From NCBI RefSeq assembly GCF_000382225.1, contig NZ_KB907814.1, positions 1 to 64,000 on the forward strand: 64,000 nucleotides of DNA. Direction: 5' to 3'. Position 1 is the stretch's first letter, and every line of letters begins with the position of its first letter. The notes beneath the pieces were generated by a model, which saw only the letters and a list, made by a program, of their open reading frames with translations, did no database searches and was not told where the DNA came from. Origin of the DNA: Hymenobacter aerophilus DSM 13606 (lineage in GTDB: Bacteria > Bacteroidota > Bacteroidia > Cytophagales > Hymenobacteraceae). Shown piece after piece: positions 15,807 through 24,083 of the stretch. The position numbers and the translations under genes are program-made.

Positions 15807-17240
15807 ATGTCCGATTCGCCTGCCCCCATTGCCTTTGCCGATTTCAAGCTCAACAAGCAGCTGCTGACGGCCGTAGCCGAGGCGGGCTTCACGGAGCCCA
15901 CGCCCGTGCAGCAGCAAACCATTCCGCTGCTGCTGGCTGGCCACGACGTGCTGGGCATTGCCCAGACGGGCACCGGCAAAACGGCCGCATTCGGGCTGCC
16001 GCTGCTCATGAAGGTGAAATATGCCCAGGGCGACCATCCGCGGGCCCTGGTGCTGGCCCCCACCCGCGAACTGGCCATGCAGCTCGAAAAGCACCTGCAG
16101 CGCCTGGCCACCCACACCGATTTGCGCATTTTCGCCATCTACGGCGGGCTGGGACCGAAAACCCAGATCGAAACCATTGCTCAGGGCGTTGATATTCTGA
16201 TTGCCACGCCCGGCCGGCTGATGGAGCTGTACCTGAAGGGTGCGCTGGTGCTGAAAGAGCTGAAAACGCTGGTGATGGACGAGGCCGACAAGATGATGGA
16301 CATGGGTTTCATGCCCCAGATCCGGCGGATTCTGGAGGTGATTCCGCGCAAGCGCCAGAACGTGCTGTTTTCGGCCACCATGCCCGACAAGGTGACCACG
16401 CTGAGCGAGGAATTTCTGGAGTTTCCGGTGCGGGTGGAGGTGACGCCGGCCGCCACTTCGGCCCAGAATGTGAGCCAGAGTCTGTATGAAGTGCCCAACC
16501 TCATCACCAAAATCAACCTGCTGGAGTACCTGTTCCTCGATTGGGACACGTTTCATCGGGTTATGATTTTCACCCGCTCGAAGGCCAACGCCGAGAACGT
16601 GGCCAGCTTTCTGGCCCGCAAGGCCCACGGCGAGGTGCGCGCCATTCACGGCAACAAGGGCCAGAATACGCGCATCAACGCCATGGAGGGCTTCAAGGCC
16701 GGCGAGGTGCGCTTTCTGGTGGCGACCGACGTAGCCGCCCGCGGCATCGACGTGCCCGAGGTCAGCCACGTTATCAACTTCGACGTGCCGCTGGTGTACG
16801 ATGATTACGTGCACCGCATCGGGCGCACGGGCCGGGCCCGGCACACCGGCGCGGCCATCACCTTCGCCAACGAGGCCGAAATGCACCACATGCAGCGCAT
16901 CGAGGAGCTGATCCGCCAGCCGATTCCGCTGCTGCCGCTGCCGCCCGAGGTGGTGGTGGTGCCCACTTCCTTCGAGGAGCAGCAGGAAATGGACCGCGAA
17001 AAGGACGAGCGCCGCAAGCGCGAAGACCCCACGTTCAAGGGCGCGTTCCACGAGCGGCAGGAGTGGCTCAAGCCCGGCGTAACTATCGACAAGCGTACCG
17101 GCCGCGAGTACGTGGCCCAGCCCAGCCGCAGCCAGAAGGGCAGCAAGGCCAACCCCGGCAAGGGCCGCGGCTCCTCCCCCGCCGCCAAAGGCGCCAAAGC
17201 CGCCATGGCCCGCGCCGAAAATAAGCGCAAGCGGCGGTAA
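15807..17240 (+). CDS. DEAD-box ATP-dependent RNA helicase
   Basis: A 477-residue helicase with the full motif set: Q motif FTEPTPVQQQTIP, motif I A52QTGTGKT59, PTREL (Ia), DEAD (II, in MDEADKMMDMGF), SAT (III), and HRIGRTGR (VI). The C-terminal 80 residues are basic and low-complexity (KGSKANPGKGRGSSPAAKG), a usual RNA-binding tail of RhlE-type proteins. The role is remodelling of RNA in ribosome assembly or decay. The start at 15807 avoids the promoter upstream. The urea transporter gene follows after 13 bp, so the two may share a transcript. Confidence 0.95.
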   Translation: MSDSPAPIAFADFKLNKQLLTAVAEAGFTEPTPVQQQTIPLLLAGHDVLGIAQTGTGKTAAFGLPLLMKVKYAQGDHPRALVLAPTRELAMQLEKHLQRLATHTDLRIFAIYGGLGPKTQIETIAQGVDILIATPGRLMELYLKGALVLKELKTLVMDEADKMMDMGFMPQIRRILEVIPRKRQNVLFSATMPDKVTTLSEEFLEFPVRVEVTPAATSAQNVSQSLYEVPNLITKINLLEYLFLDWDTFHRVMIFTRSKANAENVASFLARKAHGEVRAIHGNKGQNTRINAMEGFKAGEVRFLVATDVAARGIDVPEVSHVINFDVPLVYDDYVHRIGRTGRARHTGAAITFANEAEMHHMQRIEELIRQPIPLLPLPPEVVVVPTSFEEQQEMDREKDERRKREDPTFKGAFHERQEWLKPGVTIDKRTGREYVAQPSRSQKGSKANPGKGRGSSPAAKGAKAAMARAENKRKRR

Positions 17241-17253
17241 CCGAAGGTTTAGC

Positions 17254-18123
17254 ATGAAATCGGGAGCCGCTGATTTGCCGACGGCCAGCCTCCGCGGGGT
17301 AGGCCAGATTTTTCTGCAGGAAAGCGCCTGGTCGGGAATACTGCTACTGCTGGGCCTGCTGTACGGCTCGCCGCTGATGGCCGCGGCCGTAGTTGGTAGC
17401 ACGCTGGCCGGCACGCTTACGGCTAAGCTGCTGGGCTACGACCAGCGCCACATCAGTGGCGGCCTGTACGGCTTCAATGCGGCGCTGCTAGGCGCGGGGC
17501 TGAGCCTGTATTTCGCTCCCACGGCGCTGCTGGCACTGGTGTTGCTGGCGGCGGCAGTGCTGAGCACCTTGCTGATGCGCTGGTTTCTGAGCCGCAACCT
17601 GCCGGCCTACACGTTTCCGTTTATCCTGCTGACATGGGTCAGCGTGTACGCGTTGCACCTGCTGGGCGCGCCGGCGGCCGAAGTGCAGTCGGTGGCCCCG
17701 GCCGCCGGGCCGTTGGCATTGGTCAGCCACGGGTTCGGGCAGGTTGTTTTTCGGGGAGAGGCGCTGGCCGGCGTACTGTTCTTCCTGGCCGTATTTGCCC
17801 ATTCGCCCATCGCGGCGCTGTATGGGTTGGCCGGAGCCTTAGTCGGAGCCGGGGCGACGCATTACCTGCACGAGCCGGCCGCCCAGATTCAGCAGGGCCT
17901 GTTCAGCTTTAATGGGGTGCTGTGCGGAGTGGCCTTCGCGGGCAGCCGGCGCCGCGACGGGCTGCTGGCCCTGGTGGCCGTGCTGCTGTCGGTGACCATT
18001 AACGCGCTAATGGCCCGTTGGCAGCTGCTGGCCCTCACGTTTCCGTTTGTGCTGGCTTCCTGGCTGACGCTGCTGCTGAAACAGCTGGCGGCAGGCTTCA
18101 ACCCAAACCCTACTGGAAAATAG
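17254..18123 (+). CDS. urea transporter
   Basis: A 289-residue membrane protein of the urea transporter (UT) family. The internal duplication of the family is visible: GGLYGFNAALLGAGLSLYF in the first half matches GLFSFNGVLCGVAFAGS in the second, and TFPFILLTW matches TFPFVLASW. These line the channel-like pore. It should allow passive uptake of urea. No urease genes lie in the window. It follows the helicase gene by 13 bp and its last 14 bp overlap the 3' end of the convergent gene at 18110. Confidence 0.88.
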   Translation: MKSGAADLPTASLRGVGQIFLQESAWSGILLLLGLLYGSPLMAAAVVGSTLAGTLTAKLLGYDQRHISGGLYGFNAALLGAGLSLYFAPTALLALVLLAAAVLSTLLMRWFLSRNLPAYTFPFILLTWVSVYALHLLGAPAAEVQSVAPAAGPLALVSHGFGQVVFRGEALAGVLFFLAVFAHSPIAALYGLAGALVGAGATHYLHEPAAQIQQGLFSFNGVLCGVAFAGSRRRDGLLALVAVLLSVTINALMARWQLLALTFPFVLASWLTLLLKQLAAGFNPNPTGK

Positions 18124-18559
18124 GCAGGTGGCTGAAGCGCACGACCAGCACCGTGAGGGCGAAGCTCCAGAAGGCGGCGCTCCAGGCCATGTGCAGCAAA
18201 ATACGCCAGCGCGGCACGTGCAGCTGGGTGGCAATGACGGTGCCGCCGATGGGGCTGAACAGTATCGGCGTCAGGAAAGCAATGCCAATCATGCCGAAGC
18301 GGCGGTAGATGCGCACGATGGTACGGGTGCGGCGGCTAAACAGCGGCTTGCCCTTTTCGAGCCGCCGCCGCCGCATGTGCAGTGCCCACGCCTTGCCCAC
18401 CCCCGAAATCAGCACCACGGTCGTCATCATGCCCGCCACCGTGAGGGCCCAGGTAGCGGCCACCGGCAAACCCGCCGCCACGCCCGTAATGGGCGCGCCG
18501 ACAAATTTGAACATGCCGAAAGCAAAAACGGCGGCGTATTTCAGCAGGGCAGGAAGCAA
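18110..18559 (-). CDS. small membrane protein, possibly the small multidrug-export family
   Basis: A 149-residue protein with about four hydrophobic segments and a basic loop in the middle (HMRRRRLEKGKPLFSRRTR). The segment GMIGIAFLTPILFSPIGGTV, with its Pro/Gly pairs, resembles the PF06695-type putative small multidrug export proteins, but the match is by eye only. The upstream start at 18559 gives one extra helix; a later start at the internal Met (MFKFVG) is possible. The 3' end overlaps that of the urea transporter by 14 bp on the opposite strand. Confidence 0.6.
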   Translation of the reverse strand: MLPALLKYAAVFAFGMFKFVGAPITGVAAGLPVAATWALTVAGMMTTVVLISGVGKAWALHMRRRRLEKGKPLFSRRTRTIVRIYRRFGMIGIAFLTPILFSPIGGTVIATQLHVPRWRILLHMAWSAAFWSFALTVLVVRFSHLPIFQ

Positions 18560-18568
18560 TTATTTTGA

Positions 18569-18750
18569 GCTATTAGCTGACAGCTATTAGCTGCTAGCTT
18601 CTGTTGGATAGAATTCGGTTTCGCGCAGGGCGTCACATCAACGGCAATCCGCTTGCACGTAGCTGTTCGGTAGTTGCCCAACGTGCCTGGCGTACAGAAC
18701 TGTTCAATAGAACCTGAGCTATTAGCTAACAGCTGTCAGCTAACAGCTCC
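18569..18750. repeat. AGCT-word inverted repeat
   Basis: The left arm 18569-18607 (GAGCTATTAGCTGACAGCTA and onward) pairs with the right arm 18712-18750 (the inverse of GGAGCTGTTAGCTGACAGCT and onward). The arms are made of repeated AGCTNNTAGCT words. It fills the space between the membrane-protein gene and upp. Confidence 0.75.
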
Positions 18751-18755
18751 AAACT

Positions 18756-19454
18756 CTACAGCTTGCTGCCGTACGACAGGTCGCCGGCGTCGCCGAGGCC
18801 GGGCACGATGTAGGCCTGGGCGTTGAGGTCGTCGTCGAGGGCAGCCAGCCAGAGCGTAGCTTCGGGCACTTCGCGCGTCACGTACTCGACGCCCTGGGGC
18901 GAGGCAATAACGGCGGCAATGTACACCTGCCGGGGCGTGCCGAAGCGCAACATGGCCCGGTAAGTCTGCACCAGGCTCTTGCCCGAGGCCAGCATGGGGT
19001 CCACCAGAATCAGCACCCGGCCGTCGAGGCTGGGGGCCGAGAGGTAATCGACCTGCACCTGCACCTGGGCCGTGCCCTCGATGCGGTAAGCGGCCACAAA
19101 GGCCGAGGGCGACTGGTCGAAATAATTGAGAAAGCCCTGGTGAAACGGCAGGCCCGCCCGCAGCACGGTGGCCAGCACCGGGAAATCGGAGAGGTGCATG
19201 CTGCTGGATTCGCCCAGCGGGGTGCGCACGGTTTTGGTGGTAAAATCGAGGTCGGTGCTGATGTTGTAGGCCATGATTTCGCCCAGCCGCTGCAGGTTGC
19301 GACGGAAGCGGAGCGAGTCTTTTTGCACGTCTACGTCGCGCAGCTCGGCCAGGAAGTGGTTGGCAATGGAAGGCTGGGCGCACAGAATCCGCACGCGGGC
19401 GTTGGCGTGGGCGGCGGCGGTAGAGTCGGCAGAGGTGGGCGTTAGGGCATCCAT
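18756..19454 (-). CDS. upp: uracil phosphoribosyltransferase
   Basis: A 232-residue UPRTase that salvages uracil with PRPP to UMP. The PRPP loop VLILVDPMLASGKS and the C-terminal uracil-binding signature YIVPGLGDAGDLSYG are both present, along with FPVLATVLRAGLPFHQGF. It is slightly longer than E. coli Upp at the N-terminus. It is the second gene of a pair: its start codon lies 13 bp inside the end of the GNAT gene at 19442-20389, so translation is likely coupled. Confidence 0.94.
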   Translation of the reverse strand: MDALTPTSADSTAAAHANARVRILCAQPSIANHFLAELRDVDVQKDSLRFRRNLQRLGEIMAYNISTDLDFTTKTVRTPLGESSSMHLSDFPVLATVLRAGLPFHQGFLNYFDQSPSAFVAAYRIEGTAQVQVQVDYLSAPSLDGRVLILVDPMLASGKSLVQTYRAMLRFGTPRQVYIAAVIASPQGVEYVTREVPEATLWLAALDDDLNAQAYIVPGLGDAGDLSYGSKL

Positions 19455-20389
19455 TGCAGGTACCAGGGGCGTTGGGAGGTGAACGATAGGGCCGCGTACG
19501 GAACGGGCGCGGCCCCGAAGTTGGCAAAAAAACGGGCAATAGCCGGCAGCATCCCGCCCTCAAAATCGAGAACGAGCCCCGGCGTGCCGGCGTGGCGACG
19601 GATGGCCGCGTCGAGCAGCAGCAGCGGCGCGGCGGCTTTTTTTCCTTCATCCGAAGCCGCCGCAAACAGGTAAATCAGGCGGCTGCGGTAGCGCACAAAC
19701 AGGGCCCCGGCCAGCAGCGCGCCGGTTTCGGGCTGGCGCACGGCCCGCGCTTCGAGCAGCCGGCGGCTGTGCAATTCCAGTAGCAGCCGCCGCAGCCGGG
19801 CGTAGTGGCGCGGGCGCAGGCCGGCGGCGGGCCCTTTGGTTTGCTGAAACAGCGCCAGCAGCGGCTCAGTATCGGGCAGTTCGGTTACGGCCAGCGGCGC
19901 GACGGCGGCTTCGTGGCGCAGCAGGCGGCGGCGGTAGTCGGGGCAGTAGCTGGCCCGCAGGGTTTCGTAGGCGGGGCTGAGGTCGAGGTGGTAGGTTTGC
20001 CGGGTTTCAAGGGTGAATCCTCCGGTGGCCTCGGGCACGCCGTTCGCCTCGTTGAGTTGGGCGTAGAGGCGGGTGTAGCACTGAGTCAAACGGGTTAGCT
20101 CGGGGCCAATGGCGGGCTCATCTTCATTGCACGAAATCAACCCTAATTGCTGGGTAAACGGTGGCTGATACACCTGCCGGCCGCCCGGCCGCCACTTGGC
20201 CGGCAGGGGCCAGACGCTGAGGTAACGGCCGGTTTCGGGCTCCTGCTGCACCAGCGCGTCCCAGCGGCTGGCCGTGGCTTGCAGCCACCAGCTGTGCGCG
20301 TAGGGCACCGCCTGCCGCGCCCCGGCCACGCAGGCGTCCCAGGCGGCCAGGTCGAGTTCCGAGAAGCGCAGCAGGCGAAGCGGGGGCAT
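19442..20389 (-). CDS. GNAT/FemAB-like acyltransferase
   Basis: A 315-residue protein. The start at 20389 (MPPLRLLRFSELDLAAWDAC) is chosen because the FemAB/BioF2-like N-terminal pattern begins there, including the YAHSWWLQAT segment. The C-terminal half (GALLAGALFVRYRSRLIYLFAAASDEGKK) is the usual GNAT core, and LVLDFEGGMLPAIARFFANFGA is a typical FemAB-like ending. Such proteins transfer acyl or aminoacyl groups to cell-wall or polysaccharide targets. The target here is unknown. It overlaps upp by 13 bp. Confidence 0.72.
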   Translation of the reverse strand: MPPLRLLRFSELDLAAWDACVAGARQAVPYAHSWWLQATASRWDALVQQEPETGRYLSVWPLPAKWRPGGRQVYQPPFTQQLGLISCNEDEPAIGPELTRLTQCYTRLYAQLNEANGVPEATGGFTLETRQTYHLDLSPAYETLRASYCPDYRRRLLRHEAAVAPLAVTELPDTEPLLALFQQTKGPAAGLRPRHYARLRRLLLELHSRRLLEARAVRQPETGALLAGALFVRYRSRLIYLFAAASDEGKKAAAPLLLLDAAIRRHAGTPGLVLDFEGGMLPAIARFFANFGAAPVPYAALSFTSQRPWYLQWMP

Positions 20390-20516
20390 GGGGTGGATGA
20401 GTGACCGGGTAACTGCGTGAATGCGCAAATGCGTGGGCAAAGAACGGCATTCGGCGCCCGTGGCGTGCTTCAGGGTATCAGCTCGGTTGCTAAACCCGTT
20501 GCCCACCGAAACTCCG

Positions 20517-20524
20517 TAGTTTTG
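20517..20524 (+). promoter_or_regulatory. -7 element upstream of the outer-membrane protein gene
   Basis: TAGTTTTG, a full match to TAnnTTTG, 39 bases before the ATG at 20564. TTG triplets upstream are at non-standard distances (15 and 27 bases). Confidence 0.5.
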
Positions 20525-20563
20525 TTTCCCCGGCAGCCGCTCCCGATGCCGCGGGCTCTTCTT

Positions 20564-22453
20564 ATGAAAAACACCTCCCTGCTGCTGGCCCTGGTGGCGC
20601 TGCTGGCGGCTCCGGCCGCTGCCCAGGATACGCCCACGCCGCCCGCCCGCCCCACCGACGGCCAGGGCAACTGGCTTATCTACGACCAGCCGCCCAAGCC
20701 CGCCGAGCCGCGCACCCCGGCCCTTGCCGAGCCCCAGCCCCAGCTAAGCCGCGGCACCAAAACCACGATGGGCACCACCTACGTGCCGCTCGATAACGAC
20801 ATTTACCGGCTCATCGACCGCTACGCCATTCTGCACGGGCCCGACGAGCTGGGCGAGCCCTACACGGCCGTGCGGCCCTACACCCGCGCGGCGGTGGCCC
20901 GGCTGGCCGAGCGCATGCTGGCCGACTCCAGCGCCGGCCTCTCGGCCCAGGACCGCTTCAATGCCCGCTACTTTCTGCGCGACAACTGGCACGATACCCG
21001 CCTCGATTCGGCCGTGAATACCCGGCCCGACCCGTTTCTGAACGTGCTTTACCAGCGCTACTCCGACCTGTACAGCGTGGAAACGCCCGACTTTTCGTTG
21101 CGCGTGAATCCGGTGGCGGGCCTGAGTCTGGGCAACAACGACGGGGCCAAGAGCTACTCCTTCCTCAATACCCGCGGCGTGCAGGTAGAGGGCACCATCG
21201 ACCAGCGGCTGGGCTTCTACGCCTTTCTGGCCGACAACCAGATGGCCGTGCCGCAATATGTGCAGGAGCGCGTGGAGCGCGACCGGGCCGTGCCCCACGA
21301 GGGCTTCTGGAAGCCGTTCAAGACCACGCCCGGCCAGTACGACTTCCTCTCGGCCCGCGGCTACGTAACTTACGCCGCCGGCCGCCACGTAAGCCTGCAG
21401 CTGGGCCACGACCGCAACCAGATCGGCAACGGCTACCGCAGCCTCATTCTGTCGGACTACTCCTCGCCCTACCTGTTTCTGAAGGTGCAGACGCGGGTGT
21501 GGAAGTTCAAGTATCAGAACCTGTTCGCCCAGCTCATCACCGACCCCTCGGACAAGGACGCCGCCTACGACCGCAAGTTCCTGGCCATGCACCACCTGAG
21601 CCTCGACGTGCTGCCCAACCTGAACATCGGCGTGTTCGAGAGCATCCTGTCCAGCTCGCGGCGCACCGACTCGGTGGTGGTCAACGGCCGGATTCAGACC
21701 CAGCGGCGCAACACGTTCGAGCTGCAGTACCTGAACCCGATCATCTTTTACCGGGCCATTGAGCAGAGCGTGGGCTCGGCCGATGGCAACGCCCTGCTGG
21801 GCCTCGATTTTAAGTGGAACATCAAGAAGCGCGTGCAGGTGTATGGCCAGTTGGTGCTCGATGAGTTCGTGCTAGGCGAAATCCGGGCCGGCGACGGGTG
21901 GTGGGCCAACAAGCAGGCCGCCCAGCTGGGGGCCAAGTACATCAACGTGGCGGGCATCCGCAACTTCGATCTGCAGGGCGAGTTCAACTTCATCCGGCCC
22001 TTTACTTACCAGGCCATCGACAGGTACCGCGACTATCAGCACGCTGCCCAGCCGCTGGCCCACCCCATGGGCGCCAACCTGTGGGAGCTGATTGGCATTG
22101 CCAGCTACCAGCCCCTACCCCGCCTGCACGTGGTGGGCAAGGCTTTTCTGGTGAAGCAGGGCCTCGACCCGGTGGGCCAGAACTACGGCTCCAACGTGCT
22201 GCTGCCCTACACCACCCGCCCCGCCGAGTACGGCTTCAAAGTGGGCAGCGGCCTCACCTCCTATCTGCTGCACACCGACCTGACGGCCACTTACCAAGCC
22301 GCCCACAACCTGTTTCTCGACGGCAAGCTGGTGTACCGTCACCGCAGTTTCGCGGGCGATGCGCCCGCCCCGGCCTATTACACGGCCGACGGTGGCGCCC
22401 TGGCTTCGGTGGCTCTGCGCTGGAACATTGCCCAGCGCCTGCACGAGTTTTAA
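20564..22453 (+). CDS. outer-membrane beta-barrel protein, Wzi/RemB-like
   Basis: A 629-residue secreted protein with a clear signal peptide (MKNTSLLLALVALLAAPAAAQ), which decides the start at 20564. After a Pro-rich linker come a helical part (PLDNDIYRLIDRYAI, VAALAERML-like) and then many amphipathic beta-strands up to the last residue Phe, as in outer-membrane barrels. The order resembles the capsule-assembly Wzi family and the gliding protein RemB of Bacteroidota, from memory only. It is likely to act in surface polysaccharide attachment or gliding. A hairpin at 22471-22535 follows. Confidence 0.6.
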   Translation: MKNTSLLLALVALLAAPAAAQDTPTPPARPTDGQGNWLIYDQPPKPAEPRTPALAEPQPQLSRGTKTTMGTTYVPLDNDIYRLIDRYAILHGPDELGEPYTAVRPYTRAAVARLAERMLADSSAGLSAQDRFNARYFLRDNWHDTRLDSAVNTRPDPFLNVLYQRYSDLYSVETPDFSLRVNPVAGLSLGNNDGAKSYSFLNTRGVQVEGTIDQRLGFYAFLADNQMAVPQYVQERVERDRAVPHEGFWKPFKTTPGQYDFLSARGYVTYAAGRHVSLQLGHDRNQIGNGYRSLILSDYSSPYLFLKVQTRVWKFKYQNLFAQLITDPSDKDAAYDRKFLAMHHLSLDVLPNLNIGVFESILSSSRRTDSVVVNGRIQTQRRNTFELQYLNPIIFYRAIEQSVGSADGNALLGLDFKWNIKKRVQVYGQLVLDEFVLGEIRAGDGWWANKQAAQLGAKYINVAGIRNFDLQGEFNFIRPFTYQAIDRYRDYQHAAQPLAHPMGANLWELIGIASYQPLPRLHVVGKAFLVKQGLDPVGQNYGSNVLLPYTTRPAEYGFKVGSGLTSYLLHTDLTATYQAAHNLFLDGKLVYRHRSFAGDAPAPAYYTADGGALASVALRWNIAQRLHEF

Positions 22454-22470
22454 GCGGGTACTCAACGCAT

Positions 22471-22535
22471 AACGGCGAAGGGGCCGGGACAGGATTTGCA
22501 GCCGCTGCAAGTCCTGTCCCGGCCCCTTCGCCGTT
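22471..22535. repeat. near-perfect 32-bp palindrome
   Basis: AACGGCGAAGGGGCCGGGAC and onward (22471-22502) pairs with 22504-22535 around a single base. There is no T run after it, so it is not a typical terminator, though it may stabilise the 3' end of the upstream mRNA. Confidence 0.75.
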
Positions 22536-22861
22536 TGCGGCTCTTTGGGCATGGCGCCGCCCGGATTCGGTGCCGTTTTAACCGGGCGCCCGTGGGTAGC
22601 GGAGTTGCCGGATGCCGCAGAGCTGCTACGGTTTAGCTTGGCTGGTACTGGCGGCTGCCGCTTCGCGTTGCAGCCCTCTTTTTGACCGGCATTTTAAACC
22701 ATTCATCGGCTCGTATTGCATTTTTAACTAATAAGAGAACTATTTCCAGAAATTGGATAACTGCTCCCGTATAGCCGTGTTCTTATTGCCTGTTTGCCCC
22801 TTCGATTTCAGCCCGGGCAACAGTTTCTCCCGCAATACCAGCCGTTCCTTCCATCCTGTTT
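22536..22861. other. intergenic stretch without a gene
   Basis: GC-rich up to about 22690, then AT-rich (22695-22760). The AT-rich part probably holds the promoter for the YceI gene, but no full TTG/TAnnTTTG pair was found. Nothing else was recognised. Confidence 0.4.
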
Positions 22862-23473
22862 ATGACCCCACTCTTACTGCCGAAAGTATTGCGAATTCAT
22901 GTAACGGCAGGCTTGCTACTAGCCGTACTGCTGCTGCACGGCGCCCTGGCCCCATCGGCGCAGGCGCAGGGCAAGTACATGACCCAGGAGGGCACGGCCA
23001 GCTTCTTCTCGACCAGCATCATCGAAGATATTGAGGCCACGACCAAGCAGGTATCGGCCATTTTCGACCTGCAGAGCGGGCAGCTGGCTTTCAGTATTCC
23101 GGTGAAGTCGTTTACGTTCAAGCGCACGCTGATGCAGGAGCACTTCAACGAGAACTACATGGAGTCCGACAAGCACCCCAAGGCCACGTTCCGGGGCCGC
23201 ATTGTGGGTCTCGATATGGGCAAGCTCATCAAGGAGGGGCAGCGCGTATCGGTGGAGGGCGACATCACCATTCACGGGGTTACGCGCCGGCTCACGGTGC
23301 CGGGCTCACTCTCGTTTCATCAGGGCAGTTTGCTGGTGAATGCCTATTTCAGCGTTTCGCCGGCCGATTATGGCATTGAGATTCCGCGGCTGGTACGCGA
23401 GAACATTGCCCGCATTGTGGGCATCAAAGTCAACTTAATCTGCGAGCCGGTTGCCCAGCTTTCCGTCAAATAA
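22862..23473 (+). CDS. YceI-family periplasmic protein
   Basis: A 203-residue secreted protein of the YceI lipocalin-like family, which binds long polyisoprenoid chains. A signal region (about residues 12-36, ending AQAQG) precedes the barrel. Family patterns are visible: GTASFFSTS, FSIPVKSFTFKRTLMQEHFN, NYMESDKHPKATFRG and GDITIHGVTRRLTVPGSL. The physiological role in Bacteroidota is not settled. The CHRD lipoprotein gene follows after 37 bp, so they may be co-transcribed. Confidence 0.9.
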   Translation: MTPLLLPKVLRIHVTAGLLLAVLLLHGALAPSAQAQGKYMTQEGTASFFSTSIIEDIEATTKQVSAIFDLQSGQLAFSIPVKSFTFKRTLMQEHFNENYMESDKHPKATFRGRIVGLDMGKLIKEGQRVSVEGDITIHGVTRRLTVPGSLSFHQGSLLVNAYFSVSPADYGIEIPRLVRENIARIVGIKVNLICEPVAQLSVK

Positions 23474-23510
23474 CCTTTAAAATCACGCTTCATTTTTCAC
23501 TTTTTTCTTT

Positions 23511-23954
23511 ATGAACAAGTTTACTTCCCTACTTCTTGCCCTGGGCGTAGTAGCCCTGGGGGCCTGCAACAACAACGACGACGATGACGTGACGCCGGCC
23601 AACCAGATGATGACCATCTCGGCCACGCTCGACGGCAAAACCGGGGTGCCGGCTACGCCCTCGGCCGCTACCGGCATGCTCACGGGCAGCTTCGACAAGA
23701 AGACCAACGTGCTCAAGTACAACGTAACCTACCAGGGCATGACGCCCACCATGGGCCACTTCCACTTCGGCAAGCCCGGCAAGAAGGGCAACGTTGCCGT
23801 GGGTTTCGACGACGTGAGCAAGTCGCCCATTACGGGCACGACTACGCTGCAGCAGGCCACCGCCGACAGCCTGATGGCCGGCCAGCTGTATGTGAACCTG
23901 CACAGCGACACGTACAAAAGCGGCGAAATCCGGGGCAACGTAACGGCCAAGTAA
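23511..23954 (+). CDS. CHRD-domain lipoprotein
   Basis: A 147-residue lipoprotein: signal MNKFTSLLLALGVVALGAC (Cys19), an Asn/Asp linker, then one CHRD (chordin-type) domain. The domain is recognised from its typical end LYVNLHSDTYKSGEIRGNVT and the middle GHFHFGKPGKKG. CHRD domains are beta-sandwiches of unknown function in bacteria. It ends at a strong terminator. Confidence 0.88.
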   Translation: MNKFTSLLLALGVVALGACNNNDDDDVTPANQMMTISATLDGKTGVPATPSAATGMLTGSFDKKTNVLKYNVTYQGMTPTMGHFHFGKPGKKGNVAVGFDDVSKSPITGTTTLQQATADSLMAGQLYVNLHSDTYKSGEIRGNVTAK

Positions 23955-23988
23955 ACCGCCGGCATCGGCCGCTCCGCCAGCCTGCTAC

Positions 23989-24021
23989 AGCCCTCCGCGC
24001 CTTTGGTGCGGAGGGCTTTTT
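23989..24021 (+). terminator. intrinsic terminator after the CHRD gene
   Basis: AGCCCTCCGC pairs with GCGGAGGGCT around a 9-base loop and is followed by T5. Confidence 0.88.
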
Positions 24022-24066
24022 GCTGCCTGCCCGATAGCCCCCGGCCCGGCCCACGGCCCGAAACCC

Positions 24067-24074
24067 TACCTTTG
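24067..24074 (+). promoter_or_regulatory. -7 element of the ABC exporter gene
   Basis: TACCTTTG nine bases before the ATG, so the leader would be only a few bases. No -33 TTG is visible. Confidence 0.55.
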
Positions 24075-24083
24075 CGGCTGCCC

